In this document: positions 1 to 10,429 of the stretch, one piece after another
How positions within the stretch are numbered: the first letter of the stretch is position 1
Layout: each line of letters starts with the position of its first letter
Origin: Tetraselmis striata
Lineage: Eukaryota > Chlorophyta > Chlorodendrophyceae > Chlorodendrales > Chlorodendraceae
Direction of reading: 5' to 3'
Assembly: GCA_006384855.1 (NCBI GenBank)
Contig: VCJN01000285.1
Span: forward strand, 62,001-126,000
Length of the DNA: 64,000 nucleotides
The notes under the pieces: generated by a model
The model's input: the letters and a program-made list of their open reading frames with translations, nothing else
Database searches by the model: none
Told to the model about the DNA's origin: nothing
Made by a program: the position numbers and the translations under genes

Positions 1-2080
1 GTGGCCTTGCGTTGCGCCATTGTCACAATCAATGCTGAGTACTTCATACGCAACACCGGCCGCCATGAATCTAGCACTCGGGCAGCATGGCTTCACACCA
101 CTGGATGCTGCTCATGATTGCTCCGCGCCGTATCGCCTTGCACTGAGTTACTATCCATTTTAGACTGGCAACCAGTTCAGTTGACGCATGGCGCACTTCC
201 CCAGCACGTACGTATTCCCATCCTTGCTGCATGCGGCCTTGCACAGTGGCATGTTGCCGAAACCCGGAGCGTCGGTGTCATCCAACGCGCACCCCGCCGC
301 TTGCCGTCTGGCTTCGCTCGGGTGTACTGCTTTGACTTGTTTTGCTGTGTAAGTGCCTCCCCCGGCAGGACCTCCCTGCAATATTTCTGCTCGCCGTGCT
401 TGAGTTTGTGCAACCTGCGTGGGTTCAGCGCGCCGTTCGGTACCGTGTATATGTTACAAAACAAAGCGTCATTGTTTCTTTCGGGCTGCCGCCTGAGCGT
501 TTAAGCGGCGCCCTTCGTAAGCGCGCACGCCCGTGCGCATTTTCGATTCTCGCAATAATAGGGAGATTTCCTCGTAGTGAGCGGGCCCGCCGCGCGCGAA
601 CCACGGTGCGCGCGGACTTCGCGCGGACTTGGCGGGCGCGGCTGCGGGTGCGACTCAGTACCGCACACAGCCGCACTGCGACCTTATGTACTGTGGGGTT
701 GATTTGCGAGTTTTGCGCATTTTATTGCTGACTACCGGCAGTTCCCGATTTTCCGGCGCGCACTAGCGGGCGGGTATCGCTGATTTTTGAAGCGCATACG
801 CCAAGTGCAGCCATGGAGGTCGCGACGCAAGAAAGCCGTAACATCACCTCGCATGTTGTCAGAGTAGGGCCTAGATATATCTAAATGTACACCGCGCGTA
901 CATGCGATGTAACGCATCTATTTACATCTGGCAATAAGATGTAGCATTTCACCGATGCTAATTGTAAATGCGTAAATGTCCACCATATGCCATCGCATTC
1001 ATTGTGCGACTACTAGGGCCGGCTAGCTCGAGGATATGTGCCCACAAAGCCGCAATCGTCGGTCTGGCGACATGTGGCGTGCAGCCTGCGCACGGATTAA
1101 GACCTACCCTTTCACTACTTTTGACGCCTGTAAAAATCACTTGTTTATTTCCATCCCCTTTTCGCCTTATTACCCTCAGCCTCTGAACTCACGCACACAC
1201 AAGATCCGGCCTTTTATTCCGCGCTCAAAAAGAGCGCAAGTAGTGACTAGCCAATGAAAAATCATTGGGCCTTCGTGTCACCTTCGTCCGTGGCGCGACG
1301 ATGGCGCGACGACAGCGACATGCCGCCGTCGTACCGTGCCGCGCCGCCGCCTATATAAAGCGTAACAAGCTAGAATAAGAATATAACTAGCCTGCGCAAT
1401 AACTCGCAAGATGTAGTCGCTATATCTATCTACATGCTTTATTCTTTCATCAAGAAAAATCGCCAAATTTTGAAGACATTTTCTATTGCACGACGTTCCT
1501 GAAACGCGAAAAATGCTCTTTTGTACGTCCTTGTAACACAACACCACCTATCATCGGTGTTTGGCTACCACACGGCCCCATGGCTTGCCCAAAACCCTTT
1601 GTGGACCTCGTACGTGACATGTACGGGTTGATGTGCGCCACCCAAGCGGCGCGAAGCGGCGTGAAGGGCGCTCGGGAGGCGGCGGACGGTGTGGGTAGGT
1701 CGGTGGAAGTGTTGGTGGGCGTACGCGGCAGCGTGGCGACGGTGGCGGCGCGGTACCATCAGCATACTTATTGCAGCCCCTTATGCCCGACGACGAGCCA
1801 AAACCCACAACAGCCCGCCGTTGCTAGTGGCGGCAAAGCTACACGCGCAAGCGCGGCAGGTTTGGTAGCCGTCGGCGAGTAGAGGAGGCGGAGCAGCGCC
1901 AGACATCGGCGGAAGCTGCGATTGCTCAACCGCAAAATGCCAGCGAGCGAGCGGCGGCGGCGAGGACACAGCGGGCAGCAGCGGAGAGCGTCTCGATTCG
2001 CAACAACGTTGACATAACAGTAATGCAACCTATTTTGCCCCGAGGCACGCGGTGCATTGTAGTTAGGTCTAAATTAGGGT
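1..2080. other. gene-poor left flank
   Basis: I find no exon series or recognisable protein here; open frames are short and overlap on both strands. A TATA-like stretch (CTATATAAAG near 1351-1360) lies in GC-rich DNA, but no gene follows that I can recognise. Codon-like bias is absent. Confidence 0.4.
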
Positions 2081-2096
2081 TTGGGGGCAGCAGTGG

Positions 2097-2335
2097 GATT
2101 GAAAGCTTATATGAATGCCGGTAAGTTCATTTTGTGCCAAGTCGGGGAAACCAATTCCGTCCAAGCATGGACAAATCAAAAGAGTGAAGGAAACGGGATG
2201 GTTACAAGAAGTTTGCGCCATCGGGGGCTGAAACTCTGTCCAAACTGGGACAAAAAAGAGCGGGGGCCGTGATGGCTACAAGTAGTTTGTGCCGTCCGGG
2301 GCTGAAACTCTGTCAAAGCCGGGACAAAACATATG
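2097..2335 (+). repeat. degenerate tandem repeat, about 75 bp x 3
   Basis: Three head-to-tail copies share blocks such as GGGGCTGAAACTCTGTC and GGCTACAAGTAG, with a period of roughly 74-79 bp and scattered differences. The first copy is the most diverged. No long open frame runs through all copies, so this looks like decayed satellite rather than coding sequence. Confidence 0.5.
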
Positions 2336-2529
2336 AGCGGCTAATTTTGCGGAATTGTACTACATATCATCATCTTCGATCACATAATCCCCTCGGCGAT
2401 CTGCCGCCTCTTTCCTCTTCTTCTCCGCCGCAAGACGCTCTGCGAACTCCTCTCCCACGGTCATTGGAAGGGGTAGACCCGGCCACTTCTCGAAGTCACT
2501 TGGACGCTCATGCTCAACAAGCGTGTTGA

Positions 2530-3460
2530 GAAGCTGGACAAGAACGTCGAGTCGCTACTAACAAGTGAGTCCAGCTTGAGGCGGAGCGGGCGCGCTCCTT
2601 GGCTAAGGACGCGGTTGCAAAGGAGATTTGTGCGGCTGCCGTACAGGCGGAGGCTGCGCATGCGGAAAAGCTCGCGAAGGCCGTAACTCAACGCAACTAC
2701 TATGCCAAGGCAGCCCCTACGTCACATGCTGACGGAGTCAAGATTCTGGCGGTGTCGGAGAAATGCGACAGCATTTAAGCAATCAACATGTAGTCAATAT
2801 TATGCATGGAGTGCATACCTGGTGGCGGTACATCCCTTGTCCGCTCGGTTGAGCGGTCGTCTCGTACGCGAGAGGTCCGAATATCGAATGCTGGCCGATG
2901 AATTTTCGGCAATTTCGACCCGGTGTGTCCTGGGTTTCCCCGGTTGATGCATTAGCCCTTCGGGGTTTGAATGAGGCAATGGTATACGGGCTATGCCAGA
3001 CCTACAACTGCAGTTGGCGCAAGAGGTCAAGTGTTGGGGCGGCTTCGGCCGACGTCCCGTTGCGAACTTTACTTTGCTTTTACCCTGGCGGCCTCAAGGC
3101 CGACAAATGGCTGCAGCCAACAAGCTGCAGACAGCTACGGGTTCGCAGCCTTTCTGGACATTGCGAAAGTAAAGGACATCACTCCGTACATGCATGCTGA
3201 TGGAAGTGGCATGGCACTTCCTTCGATGGATGGAACTGTATGACAACCTTGACGCGTTGAGCGTTCAGTGCATGGAGCACTGCAACATGGAGATCAAGGA
3301 GGTCTTCCACAAGGGCAGCAACCACAAGCCCCATCGTCTTCTCAAGTCCGGCAAGGTGACGCTCTTCAGGACTGGCCGAGTCATGACGTCCAGCACCTTG
3401 ATGGCGCACCACCGTGACGTGCATGGACTAGCCCATCGAGCACAGCCCACTTGCCTATAA
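2530..3460 (+). pseudogene. decayed protein-coding remnant, transposase-like flavour
   Basis: Several coding-looking stretches lie in different frames. An Ala/Lys/Glu-rich, coiled-coil-like stretch lies about 2577-2777 and includes AKDAVAKEICAAAV. A downstream stretch about 3130-3460 reads DITPYMH in one frame and MELYDNLDALSVQCMEHC then HKGSNHKPHRL in the next frame. The pattern of T-P-Y-x-H followed by a downstream M-E-x-x-N and a basic segment resembles C-terminal parts of some transposon proteins, from memory only. The shift near 3190-3200 and internal stops mean it is not intact. The region between is non-coding. Confidence 0.28.
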
Positions 3461-3737
3461 TGTCTATTTGACTATGGACAGGGTCACTGGTGACCCGCAC
3501 TAAAAGCTTTTGTATTCGTCCCGGCAACCCACTCAAAGACCAATATTTTGAGGATTCCTTTATGTATGTTGCTTATCCCCACGTAAACTATTCCGTGTGT
3601 GATGGGGAATTTCAGCTTGGCTTATTTAAGTACAGCTAGCACGGCCAAAGTTGGAGTGCTTTGTTTTTATCGACTGGGTCACCGGTGACCCGCACTATAT
3701 AGTGCGGGTCACCGGTGACCCAATAGTTAAATAGACA
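3461..3737. mobile_element. short non-autonomous inverted-repeat element (MITE-like), 277 bp
   Basis: The left end TGTCTATTTGACTATGG and the inverted right end (reverse complement TGTCTATTTAACTATTGG) form terminal inverted repeats that continue through GGTCAC(T/C)GGTGACCCGCACTA, about 45 bp in all. The element is flanked by a direct ATAA (3457-3460 and 3738-3741). The 3-bp core TAA is what PIF/Harbinger-type transposases leave (established knowledge); assignment to that superfamily is inference. There is no coding capacity. The right arm contains an additional 48-bp perfect palindrome. Confidence 0.7.
3675..3722. repeat. 48-bp perfect palindrome
   Basis: Two copies of GGTCACCGGTGACC, each itself a palindrome, are arranged around a central CGCACTATATAGTGCG so that the whole 48 bp is self-complementary without a loop. 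It forms the inner part of the right arm of the MITE-like element. Such a sequence can extrude as a cruciform. Confidence 0.85.
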
Positions 3738-3912
3738 ATAAGGCGGTGGCAGATGCCGTGAAGGGAGAGATGGCAGAGAAAGCGGCGACGAAGCGACGGA
3801 AGATGTGAATGCATTAATTGCATATAGTGAGCGTGTCCCTTCCCCTTCACGTTCTCGCGCCTGTACTTGATTTGCCAGACAACCATGTCGCGTGCTCGGC
3901 TCACCCCCGCCC

Positions 3913-5230
3913 TCACCGATACTGCCCGCCTCGCCCCCCGCCTCTATATATCGCTACTTCGCGCTCCGCCTTCCTATGCATGTAGTAGTATTTCTTCACA
4001 TCCGCCCAGAGGTTTGCCACATCCCAGCAATCGTCCATGTTGTCGTAGCTTTCATGCCTGCGCCGATGTGGGTTGTTGGGCGCTGAATAATCGCCTTCGA
4101 TGGTGATGTCTGAGGTACCCGCCGACTCTCGCTCCATGAGCCCCTGCCGCTCCTTAGCGCGCAGCTTCCGAGCGCGCTCGCGCAGCTCAAGCGCACGCTC
4201 TCAGCGCAGAGTTCCAAACGTCTCCCGTTCCAGCTTGTCTGCTTCGCTCTGGCCCGGCGGCTCCCACCGGAATACAAAGCCACCCATGTGTGTGGGAAGC
4301 GGTGGCGGGATGGATGCGCTGCAGTTCCAGCCCAACACATAGCGTTGAGCATCGTTGTCGTCCGTCGGGCCCACCATGTGCATAATGTGCATGCAGCTCG
4401 CGAACTGCGTATGCTTTGGGATCATCAAAGATAGGGAGGAGGGCCATGCCTTTGGATCACTTGGGTCCACTGAGTAGCCGGTTGGAAACTTCTGGTCGGT
4501 GTCCTCCTTCGCTGCCACCAAACCGGTGTCGAAGTACACAGTCCCCTTGACCACCTTCAGCTTGCGGCACTGGCCCAGGATTGACTCCTCCTTCACTTCT
4601 AGGGGCAGAGGGTACAACGTGGACACGATGTTCCCCCCTGTCGGTCATCCTGACCCCACCGTCCATTCCTCTCTTCCAGTCCAGCTCCGCGTGTGCCTCA
4701 ACCTGTGCCTTCTTTGCATGCCGCATGGGATTTCGAACCTTCAGCGCCCTGCCGTGCATGTCCTAGAAGACGGCGACCGACCCGACTCCCTCGCGACAGA
4801 TGGTCATGTATCTTACCTTCTTGCTCATGGCGCGGGGTATGACGAGGACCTTGCGTGCCACATGTCCGGTCGTGCCTCGCAGAATAAGACGAGGAGGTCC
4901 GCTGGCACGCCGCGAAAGGTCCCCGTCGCGGGCTTATTCAAGCCTCCCTACATGTGTTGGTTGTTCAAGCGGTCGTACATCGCCTCGGTAACCGCCGAGA
5001 CCAGCGCCTCCTTGCCTACCAATGCAAGTCCGTCTATTGTGGTGGACTCGCCACACTGCCGGCAGAACTCGAAGGCGGCGGCGGATTGCTTGTTTGGCCG
5101 AAACGGCCCGAACGCACCGAGCGAAGTTATCGCGCCGCGCCATATCGTTGGGGCGCTGCGTCGGCACGATGGCCTCCAACCCCATGTATAGCATCAACTG
5201 ACAATGCGAGAGAACATCGGAGAAACTCAA
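3913..5230 (-). pseudogene. unidentified coding-like region
   Basis: Three consecutive minus-strand stretches look coding but sit in different frames. One lies about 4934-5230 (contains MLYMGLEAIVPTQRPND). One lies about 4201-4626 (contains QKFPTGYSVDPSDPKAWP and HMGGFVFRWEPPGQSEADK). One lies about 3913-4200, ending in a charged ELRERARKLRAKERQGL helix. They could be exons or a frameshifted element gene. I do not recognise the family. Confidence 0.25.
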
Positions 5231-5560
5231 AAACCCGCCACGGTAACGACCTCAGCTTCCCCTCCCTCTATCAATACTGGGTGCGTGACGGGTGGGATCG
5301 GCGCCGATTTTGTTTCGTGTGGGTGGGCTGCAACGAGTGAGTGGGGCAAAAAGGGCAGCATCCGTACATGATGCGGCCGAGTGCCCAGCCGGTGTTGACC
5401 ACTGTGGGCACCACCTGCCCGACCACCGCCAACTTTGAGTACCCAGTAGGGGACGATATGGTTCGCGCTCTGGGGGGCATGACGCGCGTAATGGCCGTGC
5501 GCGCACTGGCGTCGAGCGCGCTATGTGCCGCTCGGGGTGGGTGATGGAGTTTGTTGTGTG

Positions 5561-6832
5561 ATGGACGCGCCGCGGTATTGATACGCCGTGTGTTATTGTC
5601 AATTCTATTCTAATTGCCGCATTTGCATCCCAAGTATTAGGCCATGACACCTTTATTTGTTGTTTTAGTTGCCTATTTCTCTCCAAGAAAAAATGGGGGC
5701 GGGGGTTTACCGGATATCCGCAAACCATAAAGATGAATCCCAAAAAGTACTTGGTTCTATTTCACTGGAGCATCCGTAGCTACTTGTTTGGCCGCGCCTA
5801 TTTTTGATTCCTTGGCGGCACCACGTCGGTCTCTACGCTCCATTCCACACCCCCGCCGCATAATTATGGATGCGGTTAACTACGGTTGCGGTTAACTACT
5901 ACATGGTTAACTACCCATGCCGCGCGTGCTGCGATTGGGCATCACACCATCTACTCGCACTCACAACAGCCACCCCCACCATGCCCGCACGATTGATTGA
6001 TCATGCACCGGAGAAATGTTTTGCATGTCTAAACAATCAACAATAATAGCACAGCATGGAGCTAAACCGATCGTACGGGTGCGAGACAATTGGATCACTC
6101 GGAACGGCAGCCGCAGCAAAGCATGACGGCCATGTGTGCGAAGAGGGCAACATCTCTGCATCATTCAGCAGTTTGGCAACAGCCAACATGCGAGATAGGG
6201 CAGCCGTCTGGCGCAACACAGCCTGACGTAGTGTCCGAGAGATTATGCGACAGTACTAAGTAGTTAGCGTTATCGTAGATTTCATATCCATTATTACATA
6301 CAGTCATTATATTATGGTAGGCTTCGACTGGGAGGGCACGCAGTTAATAATACTTTTCACACTGCAATATAATGTGTTTTTTCTTATTCATAATTGCCAT
6401 GGCTTTTGTGCATGTACTGCCAATGGCGGCGCAATAGCATGCTGTCCAATGTCTGCTTGCGGGACGTCACCGGCAACATATAATACAACAGCATCTATTG
6501 GATATTTTGCAGTGCTTTTGACATTACTTTGCAGTACTTGCGGATGAAGCAGGAGAGGGAAAAAGGGGCGTTTAAAAAGGAAGGGGGCACCGGGCACTTA
6601 TAAAACGACAGATATATTTGTTTTGGCATCAAATAAGCTAGAGAATGGACTGACAGTCCGAGATATTCCCTACTGAAGGAACGCAAGGAGTTCTACGACC
6701 CCGTGCTTGACTACTTGCGCGGAATAGCGCGGCGGAAATTTATCACGGCGTTCCTTCAGCGTAAGAATAGATCACACTGATTTATGCGTCTGCTATCAAA
6801 GACAAGGAATTCCCACGCGGATGTACTACAGG
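5561..6832. other. spacer without recognisable gene
   Basis: The stretch is AT-richer than its surroundings and carries three close copies of GGTTAACTA around 5876-5922. I see no open frame with coding character. Confidence 0.4.
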
Positions 6833-9297
6833 TTTCAATCATGCATTCGAGACTGGTTTTGCCAAAAAGGGTGCGGAGGCTGTTTTACACGGAAAAGCGC
6901 CATTTTATGGCTAGGAAGGTTCAGCGAAAAGGGAGGGAATGTCGGAGGAGGAGCCCGCAGGGCGGAGGCGGAAAACGGGAGGGCGCTGCCGAAGGCAGCG
7001 AGCTGGAAGATGGCAGACGAGCTGCTGGTGGCTGTCCTAAGTAGCTCTTCGGCCGGGAGCGCAGGGCTCGCGGGCGATGGGGCAGCCCGTACCAAAACCC
7101 GATGGTAACCGCTTGAAACCACTACAGACCGTACGGGTCGCACTAGGACAGTTTTAATCCGTTAGGAAACCCCATAAACACGTTTAGATCATTTCAATCA
7201 TGCATTCGAGTCTGGTTTTGCCAGTTTACACGCGGTTCATTTACGACTGCGAGCGTAGGCTGTTGGCAGGCGTGCCGACCAGACGAAGGCGGAAGATGTC
7301 TTGAGTTGTAGAAGGTAGGGGTCTCGCGCCAAGAGGTCTTCGGTCGAGGCGCAGGCGCAACAGACGCGGACGGGAGATGTTGACGCCGGCATGACATAGG
7401 CCGGACGTGTCGCAGATTTAAGACGCCGTCTCGCGACGGCGCCCTATAGCATTGGCCGCGCGCCCTGGTGGCGTGCGGCGTGAGCCGGAACTGCAGGCAA
7501 GTAGAAGCAGGGGTAGAAGTGGCCAAGTTGGCGACGAGCGCTCAGCAAAGCAGCGGCACAGACATCAGTAAGACGAGTACAGCTGCGCGAACAAGCGCGC
7601 GAGCGCGCCGCGTACATGCAGGTGCATTACTGGTGCGATGTACCCGACGCGACGGTAACTCTATACCTGTACTTGCGATGCACGTTCCGAGGGGTGGACA
7701 CGCAACGCGCGATGACAGCGTTGTATTCTTGCTGCCATCACCAGCGGTGGTTGTTTCGCGCCCTTGCGCGAAGAGCGGCGGGTGAAACGCACAACGCTGA
7801 GGGGCGCGGGAACGTGGGACCCTGTGTGGTCGTGTCGTACCGGCTCTTAGGTGTGTCGGGGTCGATTGTCGGCGACGTCGCAGAAGACTCGCCGAGTGAC
7901 TCGGTAAGCAGTTGTCGCCGTGGCTCTTTCGTCGCGGAGAGCGATGAGCCGGCCGCCGCTGCTGCACCAGCGGCGGCTCCTGACTACCCCACAAAGCGCA
8001 GGCTTAGGATGATGCCACAAAACGCACAAGTCGCGTTAGGTGGCGGAGTTGTCCCCCGGCGGGCAGCTCGTGTTGTCACAGATGCGTTGCCGTGACGTTG
8101 GAAGCGGGTTGGCCGGCGTAGAGGCCCTTGTAGCCTATGCCGGCACGTAACGATGCCAATGATGTCGGGGCGAGGGTGACGACGAGGCGGCCGTTGTTGT
8201 TGCACCAACGACGGTCGCCGAAGTCCCAAGCCCAGAATTGGCCAGGGGTAGTTACGTACACCACGAGACGCCAGGCACGCCAGGTGGTAGAGCTGCCCCC
8301 CGGCGGGCAGCTGCAGGTTGTCGTGGTCCTTGTGACGACGACGTTGCAGTAGGAGGCGTCGGAGACGCATCGGCATGAGCCGCACAAACGCCTCCCACTG
8401 CAACCACAGCAAACGTTGCTGAAGCATGATTGGGGCGAGGGTAACGAGCCCTCTCAAAACACCGGCGCATGAGCGGCGCCACCCCCGTAACAGACCAATT
8501 ACGCGAGTAGTTCCGGAAAACCACAGCATGTAACGACCGTTGATGCCACGACGCCCTGCTGCGAGGACACGCGGACCGGGTTGCATTGTCTTGCGGGACA
8601 ACAAGTGGTCGCCCCGACGACACGGACGTCCTCCTCCGTCCGCGCCGATTTGTTGCGGTGGGCGTAGTTGTCGTCGTTGACAACCGTGACGAGCAGCGGC
8701 CATGGTGCCGAGCGCGTCCACCTCACCTAAGCCTCAAGAGTTGACTACTGCGAGAGGGCGCTCCACTGCGGGAGCACCGAAGACATGCATGTACTGCGAC
8801 TCGACTTCGGGTGTTGAGGTTTAAACCCCCCCAACGGGGACCCCCCAGCCCCAATTCCTTGCCGTGCGCATCGCTACCCGAAATCGTCCCAGCTGCAAAG
8901 CCAGGGCAAAAAGTAACGGAAAACGACCTCGGGCGCACAAGTAGGGAAAACCACATTACCGAGGGGCTGTCTGTCGCTGCCTGATGTTGTAACGCATGTG
9001 CGCGGCACGACGACTCACTACCGGGTGGATGAACCTCGGTGCGGACTTGTTCAGCCTTAGCGACCCTCGCGCGGACAAGGACGCGAAGCCGCTGCCGAAG
9101 GCAGCGAGCTGGAAGATGGCAGACGGGCTGATGGTGGCTGTCCTAAGTAGCTCCCCGGCCGGGAGCGCAGGGCTCGCGGGCGATGGGGCAGCCCGTACTA
9201 AAACCCGATGGTAACCGCTTGAAACCACTACAGACCGTACGGGTCGCACAAGGACAGTTTTAATCCGTTAGGAAACCCCATCAACACGTTTAGATCA
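6833..9297 (-). mobile_element. YR-type (PAT-like) element with split direct repeats, neither RT nor recombinase (copy A)
   Basis: Read on the minus strand the order is X1 (9297-9090), internal DNA, Y1 (7222-7190), X2 (7189-6984), Y2 (6863-6833). This is the A-internal-B-A-B split direct-repeat layout known for PAT/Ngaro-type tyrosine-recombinase retrotransposons. X1 and X2 are about 207 bp with only a few differences. Both end in the hairpin CGCTGCC-GAA-GGCAGCG. Y copies contain the core GGCAAAACCAGNCTCG. The 1.9-kb interior holds no RT and no recombinase motif, only a decayed frame, so this copy must depend on enzymes from elsewhere. Confidence 0.8.
7540..8721 (-). pseudogene. decayed cargo frame in the non-autonomous YR element
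   Basis: Frame fragments read on the minus strand recur in the truncated copy at 22.76-24.6 kb, for example GRRGINGRYMLWFS followed by RRSCAGVLRGLVTLA. Near the 3' end there is a hydrophobic, membrane-helix-like run (ALVRAAVLVLLMSVPLLC) and then an FRLTPHATRARGQ-type tail. Both copies are broken by shifts, so I cannot give one continuous protein. No known domain is recognisable, but conservation of the hydrophobic segment and tail between two diverged copies suggests a former gene. Confidence 0.35.
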
Positions 9298-9414
9298 TAC
9301 CTTCGACGACAGTATTAAAATAAAATAGTATAAACATTAAAACCTGTACTATAGATAGTAGAAGTAAAGTAAAGTTCGCCCCGGGACATCCGCCGAAGCT
9401 GGTGATAGCACCAG

Positions 9415-9600
9415 CACATCACACGTGCTCGCGTGGCCCGGACTCTGAACCGTGTGCGCATCACTCGTCCATCCCGCCTTATGCGGGATGCGGGCCGCTT
9501 TTAGGCGGCTTGCTGTGTTGATTTTCTAATTCTGGGGAACTGCCCTTTTTGTAATTCACACCAGTAGCTTTTGTAATCCAAACCAGCACATCAGCAGGAA
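9415..9600 (+). mobile_element. 3'-end fragment of the non-LTR-type RT element
   Basis: The sequence matches the 3' tail of the elements at about 50.0 kb (inverted) and 63.65 kb. It has CGTGGCCCGGACTCT, then the hairpin ATCCCGC-cttat-GCGGGAT and GGCCGCTTTTAGGCGGC, then the tail with GGGGAACTGCCC. No RT coding region precedes it, which fits a severe 5' truncation at insertion. Confidence 0.65.
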
Positions 9601-9908
9601 GCGGATGATGAGCTGGATACGAAATATTGCTGCGCCATTTAGTTTTTCCCCTCCCCCGGGACAGGCCTGACACCAGAGAAACCCTTGCAGCGTCCACTTC
9701 ATAGCATTCGGCGGGGGCGGGAAAAAAAAGCATTCGGCGGCTTGCTCGGGGAGTCGGGGCGCGCATTTTTTTCCCGCCCCCGGGACAGGACTGGCACCAG
9801 TGAAACCCTACGCTTGCAGCGTCTCTGACAGCCGTTTAGGCAGCGACCCATTTACGCGCGGCGAATTGCTGCGCTGGTGCGACTTGATGATGATGGCTTT
9901 TTCGGCGC

Positions 9909-9942
9909 TAAGGCCAGTGAGATTTAATTGTCGGTTTTAGGT
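9909..9942 (+). repeat. left copy of a 34-bp inverted repeat flanking the gag-YR element
   Basis: It reads TAAGGCCAGTGAGATTTAAT and onward to TCGGTTTTAGG. Its reverse complement is at 13870-13903, so the pair encloses the gag-YR element. Both copies also sit beside a CCCCCCCCTCCGATTT block. Confidence 0.75.
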
Positions 9943-10429
9943 CCCCCCCCCCTCCGATTTGCCCCCCCCCCCTCCAGAAATTCTGTAGCTGGGTAATATT
10001 CTATTTTAAAGTACTGTGCACCGTACTGCCAGCCCGCAAACTGCGTTTCAAAGTTGAGTCTGGTTTTGCCAAAAAGGTCGCGCAGGCTGTTTTACACGGT
10101 CAAGAGCCGAAATTGGCAGGAAGGTTTAGCGAAAAGCGTGGAGGGAAAACGGAGTCAGGGGGGGCGCTGCGTGGAACGCAGCGAAAACTGGAAGATGGCA
10201 GGCTCAGCTGTTCTGGCTGCTTTTATGTCTACTCGTGCTGCACCCAACAAGGGCGCAACAACAGTTACTAGTTCCCGTACCACTGCGCAGCACTTGTAGC
10301 TGAAAAGCGGTTAGGTCAAGGATGGAAACCCCATAAACTAGTTTAGATCATTTCAAAGTTGAGTCTGGTTTTGCCAGTCTTGAGCGAACGGAGAGAGCGG
10401 TGGATTGACGGAGAAGGGGTAGCGCCAAG

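Noticed and set aside
2838-2905. tRNA-like stretch (GCTCGGTTGAGCGGTCG...GAGAGGTCCGAATATCGAAT)
   Set aside because: The D-loop would be only four bases, there is no matching acceptor stem and the T-arm is poorly paired. It could be a tRNA-derived SINE relic but I cannot support a tRNA.
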